DNA from: Lysobacter sp. FW306-1B-D06B
GTDB taxonomy: Bacteria > Pseudomonadota > Gammaproteobacteria > Xanthomonadales > Xanthomonadaceae
DNA: 64,000 nucleotides
Assembly (NCBI RefSeq): GCF_038446665.1
Contig: NZ_CP151802.1
Coordinates: 1,240,001-1,304,000, forward strand
Reading direction: 5' to 3'
Made by a program: the position numbers and the translations under genes. The notes under the pieces were generated by a model. That model made no database searches, was not told the origin of the DNA, and was given only the letters and a program-made list of their open reading frames with translations. Every line of letters starts with the position of its first letter. Position 1 is the first letter of the stretch. Below are positions 51,209-59,991 of this stretch, piece after piece.

Positions 51209-52540
51209 TCACGCCGCCCGCAACGCCTCCGTCACCGGCAATCGCGCCGCGCGCAGCGCCGGGAACAGACCGCCGACCAGGCCGATGCCCAGCGCCCACA
51301 TGATGCCGTTCCACAGCAGCGCCGGCGAAACCTTGAACTGGAACATCACCTGGCTGAAGTTGTTGCCCAGCGTGGACACGCTGTAGCCGTTGAACACCAG
51401 CCACGCCACCGCGCCGCCGAGGAGGCCGCCGATGAGCGCCAGCAGCATCGTCTCCAGCATCACCGCCACCACCACCGGCAGGCCGCGGAAACCGATGGCG
51501 CGCATCGTCGCGATCTCGCGCGCGCGACCGGCGACGGCCGCATACATCGTGTTGAGCGCGCCGAACACCGCGCCCACCGCCATGATCGAACCGATCACGA
51601 TGCCCAGCACGCGCAGGAACTTGCTCAGCCCTTCGGACTGCTTGGCGTAGTAGTGGCGCGTGGTGTCGACGTCGAGCTTCAGGCGCGGGTCGGCGGCCAT
51701 CGCGGCCTTGAGCTGGTTGAAGCCGTCCTTGCCGTCCAGCTTCACCGTCACCGACTGGTAGGCGCTGCGGCGGTACGTCGAAGCCAGCGTCTCGCCATCG
51801 GCCCACAGTTCCGAGTCGTGCGAATCGCCCGACGCGAAGAAGCCCACCACGGTCCAGATCTGGTTCGCCAGTTCGATCTGCGAACCCGACTTGAGATCGT
51901 TGAACTGCTGGTCGACGTACTGCTTGCGCGCGCCCTGGCCGATCACCAGCTCGCGCATGCCCGGGTTGAACTTGCGGCCCTCGACGATCTTCACCTGCGG
52001 ACGCAGCGTCCACGCCGCTTCGCCCACGCCACGAAGCTGCGCGTTGGCGTCGGTGTGGTCGGCGCGGGTGACCATGTTCACCACCTGCGACAGCTCGGGC
52101 GAGATCGCCGGACGTCCGTCCGGGCCCTTTGCGATGCCGGCCAATGCGCTCACCAGCGGCACCTGGTCGCGGGTGATGACCGAGTTGGTCTCCGCCTGCG
52201 AACCGCCGCGCAGGATGATCGCGGTGCTGTCGTTGCCGGTCTGCTTGAGCGTGGCCTCGAAGCCCGCGCCCATCGCCAGCATCGCCACCAGCACGCCGAC
52301 CACGCCGGCGATGCCGACCACGATCACGCTCGAAGCACCCCATCGCTGCGGCAGGCTGGCGATGCCGATGCGCGTGGCCTCCAGCGCCAGGCGTCCGGTG
52401 CGCGTGAGCACCAGCCAGAGCGCCAGCGCGACGACGAGCGCCAGCACCGCGTACCACGGCAGCATCGTCCACACGGCCAGTCCCGCGACCAGCGCCAGCA
52501 CGACGCCGGTGTTGCCCAACCACTTTCTTGCACGGCTCAT
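51209..52540 (-). CDS. FtsX-type ABC transporter permease 2
   Basis: 443 residues. It has two closely spaced helices at the N-terminus (about 10-50), an additional one at 68-90, a large periplasmic MacB-like domain (about 100-300), and three C-terminal FtsX helices (around 318-440), with AGRAREIATMRAIGF as the conserved coupling segment. Compared with permease 1 it has an extra N-terminal hydrophobic pair. It ends the minus-strand exporter operon, 13 nt after permease 1. Probably pairs with permease 1 in a heterodimer. Confidence 0.9.
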   Translation of the reverse strand: MSRARKWLGNTGVVLALVAGLAVWTMLPWYAVLALVVALALWLVLTRTGRLALEATRIGIASLPQRWGASSVIVVGIAGVVGVLVAMLAMGAGFEATLKQTGNDSTAIILRGGSQAETNSVITRDQVPLVSALAGIAKGPDGRPAISPELSQVVNMVTRADHTDANAQLRGVGEAAWTLRPQVKIVEGRKFNPGMRELVIGQGARKQYVDQQFNDLKSGSQIELANQIWTVVGFFASGDSHDSELWADGETLASTYRRSAYQSVTVKLDGKDGFNQLKAAMAADPRLKLDVDTTRHYYAKQSEGLSKFLRVLGIVIGSIMAVGAVFGALNTMYAAVAGRAREIATMRAIGFRGLPVVVAVMLETMLLALIGGLLGGAVAWLVFNGYSVSTLGNNFSQVMFQFKVSPALLWNGIMWALGIGLVGGLFPALRAARLPVTEALRAA

Positions 52541-52553
52541 GTCGTGTCTCCTG

Positions 52554-53711
52554 TCAGCGGCCCGCGAGGGCATCGACGATGTTCAGGCGCATCGCGCGCA
52601 TCGCCGGCAGCAGGCCGACGACCACGCCGATGACGACCATCAGCACCAGACCCAGGCCCCAGGTCGCGGCGGGCACGTTCGGCAGCTGGATCAGGCCCAT
52701 GCTGGCCTGGCTCACCGCCGGCATGATCAGCGCCGCCAGTCCCAGGCCGATCAACCCGCCCAGCACCACCAGCAGCGTCGCTTCGGCCAGCACCAGCCAC
52801 AGCACGCTGCGATTGGAGAAGCCGATCGTCTTGAGCACCGCCAGTTCCGGGATGCGCTCGCGCACTGCCTGCGCCATCGTGTTGCCGGTCAGCAGCAGCA
52901 GCGTGAAGAACACCGCGCCCATGATCGAGGTGACGATCAGGCCGATGTCGCCGATCTGCTTGAAGAAGGCCTGGTTGAAGGCCTGCTCGGTCTGCGTCTT
53001 GGTTTCGTGGTCGGAGTTGTCGGAGAGCTTGTCGATCGCCTGCGCCACCTGGTTGGACTGGTCGGCCTTGGCGACATCGACCACGTACCAGTGCACCTGG
53101 CCCTTGATGTAGTCGTTGGCTTCGTCGAAGTACTTCCAGTTGAACATCAGCTGCTTTTCTTCGCCCTTCCGCTTGTTGTCGTTCATGCGGAAGATGCCGA
53201 CCAGCTTGAAGTTCCAATTGTTGCTGCCCTTGGTCGGGAAGATGGTGGCCTGCAGCGGGATCGTGTCGCCGATCTTCCAGCCGTGCAGCTTGGCCAGCGC
53301 CTCGCCGACGATCGCGCCGTCCTGCGTGGCGTAGAACGCCTTGAGCTGGTCGGCGGGGATCACGTACTCCGGGTACAGCTCGATGTAGCCCGGGCCGACG
53401 GCGAAGTTGGGGAAGAAGTTCTTCGGATCCTGGTAGATGCCGCCGAACCACGTCGCGTAGGACGCCTTCGTCACGCCCGGCACGCTCTCGATCTGCGATT
53501 GCAGCCGGTACGGCAGCGACTGCGTGATCGACAGGCGCGAGGTGGTGATGAGGCGGTTGTAGCCGGAAACGTTGGCGCTGGTGTTGAACGCCACGCGGAC
53601 CGAGTCGAGCATGCCGAACAGCAGGAACGCGGTCACCACCGACAGCAGCGTCAGGAAGGTGCGCGTCTTGCTTCGGAACAGCGCGGCCCAGATCAGGTGC
53701 AGGTATTTCAT
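52554..53711 (-). CDS. FtsX-type ABC transporter permease 1
   Basis: 385 residues. Typical MacB/FtsX topology: helix at about 18-38 (RTFLTLLSVVTAFLLFGML), a periplasmic domain to about 265, then three helices. The coupling sequence is ERIPELAVLKTIGFSN. The ATG at 53711 is separated from the upstream ATPase gene by a family-B repeat of about 120 nt. Works with the ATPase and the HlyD-type adaptor. Confidence 0.92.
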   Translation of the reverse strand: MKYLHLIWAALFRSKTRTFLTLLSVVTAFLLFGMLDSVRVAFNTSANVSGYNRLITTSRLSITQSLPYRLQSQIESVPGVTKASYATWFGGIYQDPKNFFPNFAVGPGYIELYPEYVIPADQLKAFYATQDGAIVGEALAKLHGWKIGDTIPLQATIFPTKGSNNWNFKLVGIFRMNDNKRKGEEKQLMFNWKYFDEANDYIKGQVHWYVVDVAKADQSNQVAQAIDKLSDNSDHETKTQTEQAFNQAFFKQIGDIGLIVTSIMGAVFFTLLLLTGNTMAQAVRERIPELAVLKTIGFSNRSVLWLVLAEATLLVVLGGLIGLGLAALIMPAVSQASMGLIQLPNVPAATWGLGLVLMVVIGVVVGLLPAMRAMRLNIVDALAGR

Positions 53712-53735
53712 CTGCGCGTCCTCAAGGTGATTTCA

Positions 53736-53852
53736 CTCCCTCCCCTGCGGCGCAGGGGAGGGTTGCGGAGGGGTTGCGAGCCGCCTCGCGGCGAGCTCGG
53801 CGCTTGCGCGCCTCGGACCCCCTCCCAACCTCCCCCTGCATGCAGGGGGAGG
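53736..53852. repeat. Composite palindromic repeat (family B) inside the exporter operon
   Basis: CTCCCTCCCCTGCGGCGCAG at the left and CCCCTGCATGCAGGGGGAGG at the right around the GCGGCGAGCTCGGCG core. It separates the ATPase from permease 1, so it is transcribed unless there is an internal promoter. Confidence 0.88.
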
Positions 53853-53867
53853 AGCAAGGAATCGATG

Positions 53868-54563
53868 TCAGTGCTCCACCGCAAGCTCACGCTCCACGAG
53901 CGTGCCCTTGTCCAGATGGATCGTGCGTTGCGCGTGGTCGGCGGCCTTGGGATCGTGCGTGACCATCAGGATGGTCTTGCCGTGGTCGCGGTTGAGCGAC
54001 TGCAGCAGCGCGAGGATCTCCTCGGCGGATTGGCGATCCAGATCGCCCGTGGGCTCGTCGCAGATCAGCAGCGTCGGGTCGGACACGATCGCCCGCGCAA
54101 TCGCCACGCGCTGCTGCTGGCCGCCGGACAATTCGTTCGGACGGTGCTTGCCGCGATCGGCCAGGCCCACCAGCTGCAATGCGATCTCCGCATTGCGCTT
54201 GCGCTGCGCCGAGGACAGCTTGGTCAGCAGCAGCGGCAGCTCCACGTTCTTCTGCGCATTGAGCGTGGGCATCAGGTTGTAGAACTGGAACACGAAGCCC
54301 ACGTTCTGACTGCGCCAGTGCGAGAGCTGGCCGGCCGTCATCGTGTCGATGCGCTGGCCGTCCACGGTGATCTCGCCGCCGGTGGGCGAATCCAGCCCGC
54401 CGATGAGGTTGAGCAGCGTGGTCTTGCCCGAACCGGACGGACCCATCAGCGCGACGAAATCGCCCTTGGGGATGTCCAGGTCGATGCTGTGCAGCACCTC
54501 GACCTTCTCCGGACCGCGTTGATAGGTTTTCCTCAGGTTGCGGATCGAAACCAGCGTAGCCAT
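53868..54563 (-). CDS. MacB/LolD-type ABC transporter ATP-binding protein
   Basis: 231 residues. Walker A GPSGSGKTT (about 40-48), Q-loop in FVFQFYNLMPTLNA, signature LSGGQQQRV, Walker B LLICDEPTGDLD and the switch histidine (MVTHD). The NLMPTLNA and GDLDRQSAE features fit the LolD/MacB/FtsE class that energises FtsX permeases for extrusion from the membrane or periplasm. It starts 54 nt after the adaptor gene. Confidence 0.95.
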   Translation of the reverse strand: MATLVSIRNLRKTYQRGPEKVEVLHSIDLDIPKGDFVALMGPSGSGKTTLLNLIGGLDSPTGGEITVDGQRIDTMTAGQLSHWRSQNVGFVFQFYNLMPTLNAQKNVELPLLLTKLSSAQRKRNAEIALQLVGLADRGKHRPNELSGGQQQRVAIARAIVSDPTLLICDEPTGDLDRQSAEEILALLQSLNRDHGKTILMVTHDPKAADHAQRTIHLDKGTLVERELAVEH

Positions 54564-54617
54564 TGCGACGTCCTCGAAACGATGAAAGGGGGACTGCGTC
54601 CTGCGGTTCGTAAGGCC

Positions 54618-55880
54618 TTACTCGCTTGCGGAATCGGACGCCGACTCGGCGTCCGCCGCGGCGACGCGCACGCGGTCGCCGTCGGCGAGACGTTCGGGAG
54701 GATCCAGCACCACCGTCTCACCGCCTGCGAGTCCCTGCGTGACCTCGCGGTCCTCGCCCAGGCTGCGGCCGACGGTGACCTCGCGGCGCTGCGCGCGATC
54801 GTCGTTGACGACGAAGGCGACCTGCTTGCCATCGCGCGAGGCGATCGCCGCGGCCGGCACCAGCACGCCCGGCTTCTGCGCCGGCGCGTCGGGCTTCCTG
54901 GCTTCCAGGAAGCTCACGCGCACGCCCATGTCGGGTACGATGCGCGGGTCCTTCTGCTTCAGCGCCACGCGCACCTTCACCGTGGCCTTGCCGCGGTCGG
55001 CGGCGGGAATGATCGCGATCACCTCGGCCGGAATCTTCCAGTCCTGGTACGCGTTGAGCGTGGCTTCCACCGGCATCTTCGGCTGCACGCGGCCGATGAA
55101 GGCCTCGCCGACTTCCACTTCGATCTCGAGCGAATCCATGTCGACGATCGTGCCGATGCCGGTGCGGGTGAAGCCGCCGGTGGCGAGCGGCGAGACGATC
55201 TCGCCCGGCTGCGCCGCCTTCGCCGTGACCACGCCGGCGAACGGCGCGCGCACGATGGTGTTGTCCACGCCGATGTCGGCGATGCGCAGGCGGTCGCCGG
55301 CGACCTTGGCGTTGCGCTCGGAGGTGATGAGCTCGGCGCGCAGCGAATCGCGCGCGGCGATGGCCTCGTCGTACTGCGCCTTCGACACCAGCTGCTGGTT
55401 CACCAGCGTCGACAGGCGACGCGCATTGGCCTCGGCCTCCGACAGCTGCGCGCGCACGCTTTCCACCTGGCTGCGCGATGCGCTGTGCTGCGCGCTGGCG
55501 AGCGTGCGTTCGGCGTCGGCGTCCAGCGGATCGAGCGTGGCCATCACCTGGCCTTCCTCCACGCGCATGCCTTCCTCGATGAACACCTCGCGCACCTTGC
55601 CGGTGATCTTCGCCGACACCGTCGCCATGCGACGCGCGACGACATAGCCGGTGGCATCCAGCACCGACGCGCTGCTGCCGCCGTTGCCGATCGCGGTGAC
55701 GGTGGCGGTCTGGACTTCCACGCCGCGTGAGCGGCCGAACACCGCCCATGCGACGAGCACGAGCACGATGAGTGCGGCCACGGCGGCCAATGCGATCCAC
55801 AGCCCGCGGCGCGATGCCGGGGGCGGTGGTGTCGAGCGGTCGATCCGCAATTCCTTCAGCAGGTCGGCAGAGTTGTTCAT
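54618..55880 (-). CDS. HlyD/RND-type periplasmic adaptor of ABC exporter
   Basis: 420 residues. N-terminal anchor (about 26-48, WIALAAVAALIVLVLVAW), lipoyl halves (RREVFIEEGMRVEEGQVMATLD-like and IVRAPFAGVVTAKAAQPGEIV), an alpha-helical hairpin (about 125-205) and beta-barrel plus membrane-proximal domains. First gene of the operon adaptor-ATPase-permease-permease. Outer-membrane partner not encoded locally. The 239-nt upstream gap is shared with the divergent ABC-2 cassette. Confidence 0.93.
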   Translation of the reverse strand: MNNSADLLKELRIDRSTPPPPASRRGLWIALAAVAALIVLVLVAWAVFGRSRGVEVQTATVTAIGNGGSSASVLDATGYVVARRMATVSAKITGKVREVFIEEGMRVEEGQVMATLDPLDADAERTLASAQHSASRSQVESVRAQLSEAEANARRLSTLVNQQLVSKAQYDEAIAARDSLRAELITSERNAKVAGDRLRIADIGVDNTIVRAPFAGVVTAKAAQPGEIVSPLATGGFTRTGIGTIVDMDSLEIEVEVGEAFIGRVQPKMPVEATLNAYQDWKIPAEVIAIIPAADRGKATVKVRVALKQKDPRIVPDMGVRVSFLEARKPDAPAQKPGVLVPAAAIASRDGKQVAFVVNDDRAQRREVTVGRSLGEDREVTQGLAGGETVVLDPPERLADGDRVRVAAADAESASDSASE

Positions 55881-56119
55881 CGACGATCCGGACGATGTGA
55901 AAGGGGAGAAGTGTGGGCAGTCCGACCGCGCCTGCGCTAGGGGCCGGAAGTAACTTTCTGCCGCCAGGGCGGCCAGGACAGCGCCAAGCCTATTCGATGC
56001 GGGCCCGCGCGGTCACCTGATGTCTGTCATGTGTTCGCCGTGACGGCTGCGACTGCCGCGCCAGAACGCACCCGCGCAGGATGCCTTCACTCGGGACGAT
56101 CCCGCATGGAGAGCAGGCG

Positions 56120-57028
56120 ATGAACAGCGAACACGCGGTGCTGGCGCGGCTGGACGGGGTGCACAAGTCGTTCGGCCCCATTGAGGCTCTCGCGGGCGTG
56201 GACCTCACGGTGCGCGGCGGCCAGATGCTGGCATTGCTGGGCCCCAACGGTGCAGGCAAGAGCACCGCGATCGGACTGCTGCTCGGCCAGGGCAGGGCGG
56301 ATGCGGGCACGGTGTCGCTGTTCGGCGCGTCGCCGCACGAACTCGCCGTGCGCCGCCGCATCGGCGTGATGCTGCAGAGCGCGGGCATTCCCGACATGTT
56401 GAAGGTGTCCGAACTGTTAGCGCTCACCCGCAGCTACTACGCGCAGCCGCGCAGCGTCGCCGACTGCGTGATGCTTGCCGGACTCGACGGTCTGATGGAC
56501 CGGCGCTACGGCCGCCTCTCCGGCGGACAGCAGCGGCGCGTGCAGTTCGCCCTCGCCGTATGCGGGCGACCGAAGCTGCTGTTCCTCGACGAACCCACCA
56601 CGGGCCTGGACATCGAGGCCCGCCGCATGCTGTGGCGCGCGATCCGCGAACTGGTCGGCGAAGGCTGCGGCGTGCTGCTGACGACGCATTACCTGGAGGA
56701 GGCCGAAGCGCTGGCCGATCGCGTCGTCGTGCTCCAGCGCGGGCGCGTGATCGCGCAGGGATCGGTCGACGAACTGCGCGGCCATCTCGCTCAGCGTCGC
56801 ATCCGCTGCTTCAGCGCCGTGGCCGCCGAGCGCGTGGCGACATGGCCGTGCGTGATGGAAGCGCGTCGCGACGGCGCGCGCCTGGAAGTGATCGCCGAAT
56901 CCGCCGAACCCGTCGTGCGCCGTCTGCTCGCCGAAGACGCGGCGCTTACCGAACTGGAAGTGTCGCGCGCCGGACTGGCCGACGCCTTCCTCGAACTCAC
57001 CCGCGAAGCCAACCGGGAGGCTGCGTGA
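56120..57028 (+). CDS. ABC-2 type exporter ATP-binding protein
   Basis: 302 residues. Walker A GPNGAGKST (about 40-48), signature LSGGQQRRV, Walker B LLFLDEPTTGLD and switch HYLEE. The C-terminal ~80 residues form the small domain common to drug and bacteriocin-type CcmA proteins. Start at 56120, seven nt after GAGCAGG. It is followed directly (TGATG overlap) by its permease gene and then by a two-component system. Confidence 0.93.
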   Translation: MNSEHAVLARLDGVHKSFGPIEALAGVDLTVRGGQMLALLGPNGAGKSTAIGLLLGQGRADAGTVSLFGASPHELAVRRRIGVMLQSAGIPDMLKVSELLALTRSYYAQPRSVADCVMLAGLDGLMDRRYGRLSGGQQRRVQFALAVCGRPKLLFLDEPTTGLDIEARRMLWRAIRELVGEGCGVLLTTHYLEEAEALADRVVVLQRGRVIAQGSVDELRGHLAQRRIRCFSAVAAERVATWPCVMEARRDGARLEVIAESAEPVVRRLLAEDAALTELEVSRAGLADAFLELTREANREAA

Positions 57029-57798
57029 TGAACACCCTTGCCAGCATTGCATCCAGGCCGGACACCACGCTGCGCAGCTACCGGCTGGAAGCGAAGTACG
57101 AGTTCCTGCGCCTGCTGCGCACGCCGATGTTCGCCGTGCCGACGCTGCTGTTTCCCACGCTGTTCTACGTGCTGTTCGGCGTGCTGCTGGCCGGCTCGCG
57201 CGGTGGCGTCGCGGCGTCGCAATACCTGCTGGCGACCTACGGCGTGTTCGGCGTCATGGGCGCGGCGCTGTTCGGCTTCGGCGTGAGCGTGGCGATCGAG
57301 CGCGAGAACGGGTATCTGGAACTCAAGCGCGCACTGCCGATGCCGCCCGGCGCGTACCTTCTGGCGAAGATGGCGATGGCGGCGTTGTTCTGCGCGATCA
57401 TCTCGCTGCTGCTCGCGGTGCTGGGCGCATCGCTGGGCGGCGTGTCGCTGGCGCCGGGGCAGTGGGCGATGCTGTGGCTGGTGAACATCGCCGGCGCGCT
57501 GCCGTTCTGCGCGATCGGCCTGTACATCGGCAGCCTGGTCGGCGGCAGCGGCGCCCCGGCCGTGGTCAACCTGGTGTACATGCCGATGGCATTCCTGTCC
57601 GGCCTGTGGATGCCGCTGAGCGTGCTGCCGCCGGTGTTCGCCCAGCTCGCCCCGCTGTGGCCGGCGTGGCACCTGGGGCAGCTCGCACTGAAGGTGGTCG
57701 GGCGCGATGCCGGCGCATCGGCGGTGATGCACGTCGCCGTGCTGGCGGCGATCACCGTCGTGTTCTTCCTGCTCGCGCGCCGCCGTCTTTCGCGTTGA
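57028..57798 (+). CDS. ABC-2 type exporter permease
   Basis: 256 residues, six helices. N-terminal RSYRLEAKYEFLRLLRTPMFAVPTLLFPTLFYVLFG (seen as YEFLRLLRTPMFAVPTLLFP), an ERENGYLELKRALPMPPGAYL coupling loop and the typical MPMAFLSGLWMPLSVLPP segment. Overlaps the ATPase gene (TGATG). Resembles the YvfS type, found with a DesK-like kinase. The substrate is unknown. Confidence 0.92.
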   Translation: MNTLASIASRPDTTLRSYRLEAKYEFLRLLRTPMFAVPTLLFPTLFYVLFGVLLAGSRGGVAASQYLLATYGVFGVMGAALFGFGVSVAIERENGYLELKRALPMPPGAYLLAKMAMAALFCAIISLLLAVLGASLGGVSLAPGQWAMLWLVNIAGALPFCAIGLYIGSLVGGSGAPAVVNLVYMPMAFLSGLWMPLSVLPPVFAQLAPLWPAWHLGQLALKVVGRDAGASAVMHVAVLAAITVVFFLLARRRLSR

Positions 57799-57810
57799 CG
57801 AACCCGGGGC

Positions 57811-57816
57811 TACAGT
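57811..57816 (+). promoter_or_regulatory. -10-like hexamer before the sensor kinase gene
   Basis: TACAGT lies immediately upstream of an ATG at 57818. If used, transcription would start downstream of that ATG, so the kinase would begin at 57851, which has GGAG at 57839-57842. Confidence 0.4.
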
Positions 57817-57850
57817 CATGAACACGCGCCACACCGACGGAGTCCGCGCC

Positions 57851-59050
57851 ATGTCCGGATCGATCAAACCGGCGTTGCTGCGCTGGCGGGGACGCCTGAT
57901 CCCCGAAGCGCTCGGCCTGGGCTGGACGCCGTTCTTCCTGCTGGGCTACCTGAGCTTCCTGTTCCTGCCCACGCTGCTGGCGTGGATCGGCGAGAACGAT
58001 CGCGTCTTCGGCGGGCGCACGCAGCTGTGGCCGACGCTGGTGTCGATCGCGCTGTTCCTGCCGCTGTACTTCGCCGCGTACCGGCAGATCGGCGCGAGGA
58101 AGGTGGCCTGCATGCTGGCGATCGCCGCGCTGGGTTACCTGGTGCTGCCCAGCAATCCCTTCGCCAACACCTACCTGATCTACGCGTGCGGCTTCGCGGC
58201 GACCGTGGGTGGCCCGCTGTGGCAGCGACTGGCGTGGATGGCGGCGATGCTCGCCGGCCTGCTGGTGGAGATCGTGCTGCTGCGCTATCCGGTGTTCGTG
58301 TTCCTGATCACGCTGATCGTCGCGGTGGCGGTGTTCTTCGGAAACCACCATTTCCTGGAAAGCCGCCGCAAGCAGGCCGCGCTGCAGCTCTCGCACGACG
58401 AAGTGCGCCGGCTGGCCGCACTGGCCGAACGAGAACGCATCGGCCGCGACCTGCACGACCTGCTCGGCCACACGCTGTCGCTGGTGGCGCTGAAGTCGGA
58501 GCTCGCCGGCAAGCTGGTGGAGCGCGATCCGCAGGCGGCCGTGCGTGAACTGTCGGAGGTGACGCGCATCGCCCGCGACGCGCTCGGCCAGGTGCGCAGC
58601 GCGGTGACCGGCATCCGCGCGGCGGGCGTGGCGTCGGAACTGGCGTCGGCGCGTCTGCTGCTGGAATCGGACGGCGTGGTGTTCCACTACGAGTTCGCGC
58701 CGATGGCATTGCCGGCCGAGGTGGAAACCGTGCTGGCGATGACGCTGCGCGAAGCGGTGACCAACATCCAGCGCCATGCACGCGCCCGCAACGCACGCGT
58801 TCGCCTGCACACGCAGGGCGAGGAAGCGGTGTTGCACATCGAGGACGACGGGCGCGGCGGCGCGATCGCGCCCGGCAACGGACTGAGCGGCATGCGCGAA
58901 CGGCTGGAAGCACTCGGCGGTCGCCTGCGCGTGGACTCCACGCCGGGGCAGGGCACGCGCGTGCAGGCGCAGGTGCCGTTGCCGCGAATGACGATGGATG
59001 CGCCCGACGCCACGGCGCTGCGCACGCAGGTGCCGCCCGCCGCGGCCTGA
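57851..59050 (+). CDS. DesK/LiaS-type sensor histidine kinase
   Basis: 399 residues. Five to six membrane helices (about 25-170) without a large periplasmic domain form an intramembrane sensor. A coiled-coil (about 170-195) leads to HisKA_3 with H202 in ERIGRDLHDLLGHTLSLVALK, and HATPase_c (about 290-385) with REAVTNIQRHA and DDGRGG/NGLSGMRERL. Start chosen at 57851 on its GGAG site; 57818 is an in-frame alternative. Partner: the regulator at 59100. Likely senses envelope or lipid stress caused by the exporter substrate. Confidence 0.93.
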   Translation: MSGSIKPALLRWRGRLIPEALGLGWTPFFLLGYLSFLFLPTLLAWIGENDRVFGGRTQLWPTLVSIALFLPLYFAAYRQIGARKVACMLAIAALGYLVLPSNPFANTYLIYACGFAATVGGPLWQRLAWMAAMLAGLLVEIVLLRYPVFVFLITLIVAVAVFFGNHHFLESRRKQAALQLSHDEVRRLAALAERERIGRDLHDLLGHTLSLVALKSELAGKLVERDPQAAVRELSEVTRIARDALGQVRSAVTGIRAAGVASELASARLLLESDGVVFHYEFAPMALPAEVETVLAMTLREAVTNIQRHARARNARVRLHTQGEEAVLHIEDDGRGGAIAPGNGLSGMRERLEALGGRLRVDSTPGQGTRVQAQVPLPRMTMDAPDATALRTQVPPAAA

Positions 59051-59099
59051 CCTGCGCGCGCAGTGCTAACGTGCGCGCAGTCCGCTGGAGGCGCAGGCG

Positions 59100-59717
59100 A
59101 TGATCGGAGTGGTGCTGGCCGAAGATCAGGCGATGGTGCTGGGCGCGCTGTCGGCGTTGTTGCGTCTGGAGTCCGACATCGACGTGCTCGGCACGGCCAC
59201 CGACGGCGAGGCCGCATGGAGCCTGCTGGAGCGCATGCAGCGCGAGGGCCGCGTGCCGGACGTGCTGGTCACCGACATCGAGATGCCCGGCCTGAGCGGC
59301 CTGGAACTCGCGCAGCGCATGCAGCGCCACGGCTGGGCGACGAAGGTCATCATCGTCACCACCTTCGCCCGCGCGGGCTTTTTGCGCCGCGCGCTGGAAG
59401 CCGGCGCCAGCGGTTATCTGCTCAAGGACGCGCCGGCCGAACAACTGGCCGAGGCGATCCGGCAGGTGCATCGCGGCGGCCGCGCGATCGACCCGCAGCT
59501 GGCGGTGGACGCCTGGGGCGAGGCCGATCCGCTCAACGAACGCGAGCGCCAGGTGCTGCGCCTGGCGGGCGAGGGGCTGACGGCGGGCGAGATCGCCGCG
59601 CGCCTGCATCTGTCGCAGGGCACGGTGCGCAACTACCTGTCGGAATCGATCGGCAAGCTCGGCGTCGGCAATCGCATCGAGGCGTATCGGTTGGCGCGGC
59701 AGAAGGGGTGGTTGTAG
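59100..59717 (+). CDS. NarL/LuxR-family response regulator (DesR-like)
   Basis: 205 residues. Receiver domain with phospho-acceptor D59 (VLVTDIEMPG), acidic pocket (AED, residues 7-9) and K in LLKDAP. C-terminal LuxR HTH (about 140-200, LNERERQVLRLAGEGLTAGEIAARLHLSQGTVRNYL in parts: LNERERQVLRLAGEGLT and LSQGTVRNYLS). Start ATG at 59100 with CTGGAGGCG. The cognate target is probably the adjacent exporter. Confidence 0.95.
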   Translation: MIGVVLAEDQAMVLGALSALLRLESDIDVLGTATDGEAAWSLLERMQREGRVPDVLVTDIEMPGLSGLELAQRMQRHGWATKVIIVTTFARAGFLRRALEAGASGYLLKDAPAEQLAEAIRQVHRGGRAIDPQLAVDAWGEADPLNERERQVLRLAGEGLTAGEIAARLHLSQGTVRNYLSESIGKLGVGNRIEAYRLARQKGWL

Positions 59718-59763
59718 GGGCGCCAGTGTCTTGGCGTCCCGTTAGGGGCGATTGCCTCGCGCA

Positions 59764-59850
59764 CCGTCATCCCGGCGAAGGCCGGGACCCAGGCCGTCAC
59801 GCCGTCCGCATCCTATGCCGTCATTCCAGCGAAGCTGGAAGCCACTTTCG
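59764..59850. repeat. Two tandem repeat units (family D)
   Basis: CGTCATCCCGGCGAAGGCCG then GGACCCAG at 59764-59791, and CGTCATTCCAGCGAAGCTGG then AAGCCACTTTCG at about 59818-59850. The two units have different stem bases but keep base-pairing, a sign of compensatory change or selection for structure. Confidence 0.82.
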
Positions 59851-59916
59851 CTTTGATCCAAGCAACAGCGCAGCGCGGACATGCGTGCGCGAGAGCCAGC
59901 GCGTCTGCCTCCGTTG

Positions 59917-59955
59917 CCCCTCACCCCAACCCCTCTCCCGGTGGGAGAGGGGCTC
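59917..59955. repeat. Palindromic repeat (family A)
   Basis: CCCCTCACCCCAACCCCTCT then CCCGGTGGGAGAGGGGCTCA. Between the response regulator and the convergent M17 peptidase gene. Confidence 0.85.
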
Positions 59956-59991
59956 ATCGCGCCATCGGCGCAGTGGGGCGGGAGGCAGGAA

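Noticed and set aside
51891..55730. A plus-strand frame of about 1280 codons across the exporter operon
   Set aside because: It runs antisense to four clear ABC-exporter genes and through a non-coding palindromic repeat, with no start signal or domain.
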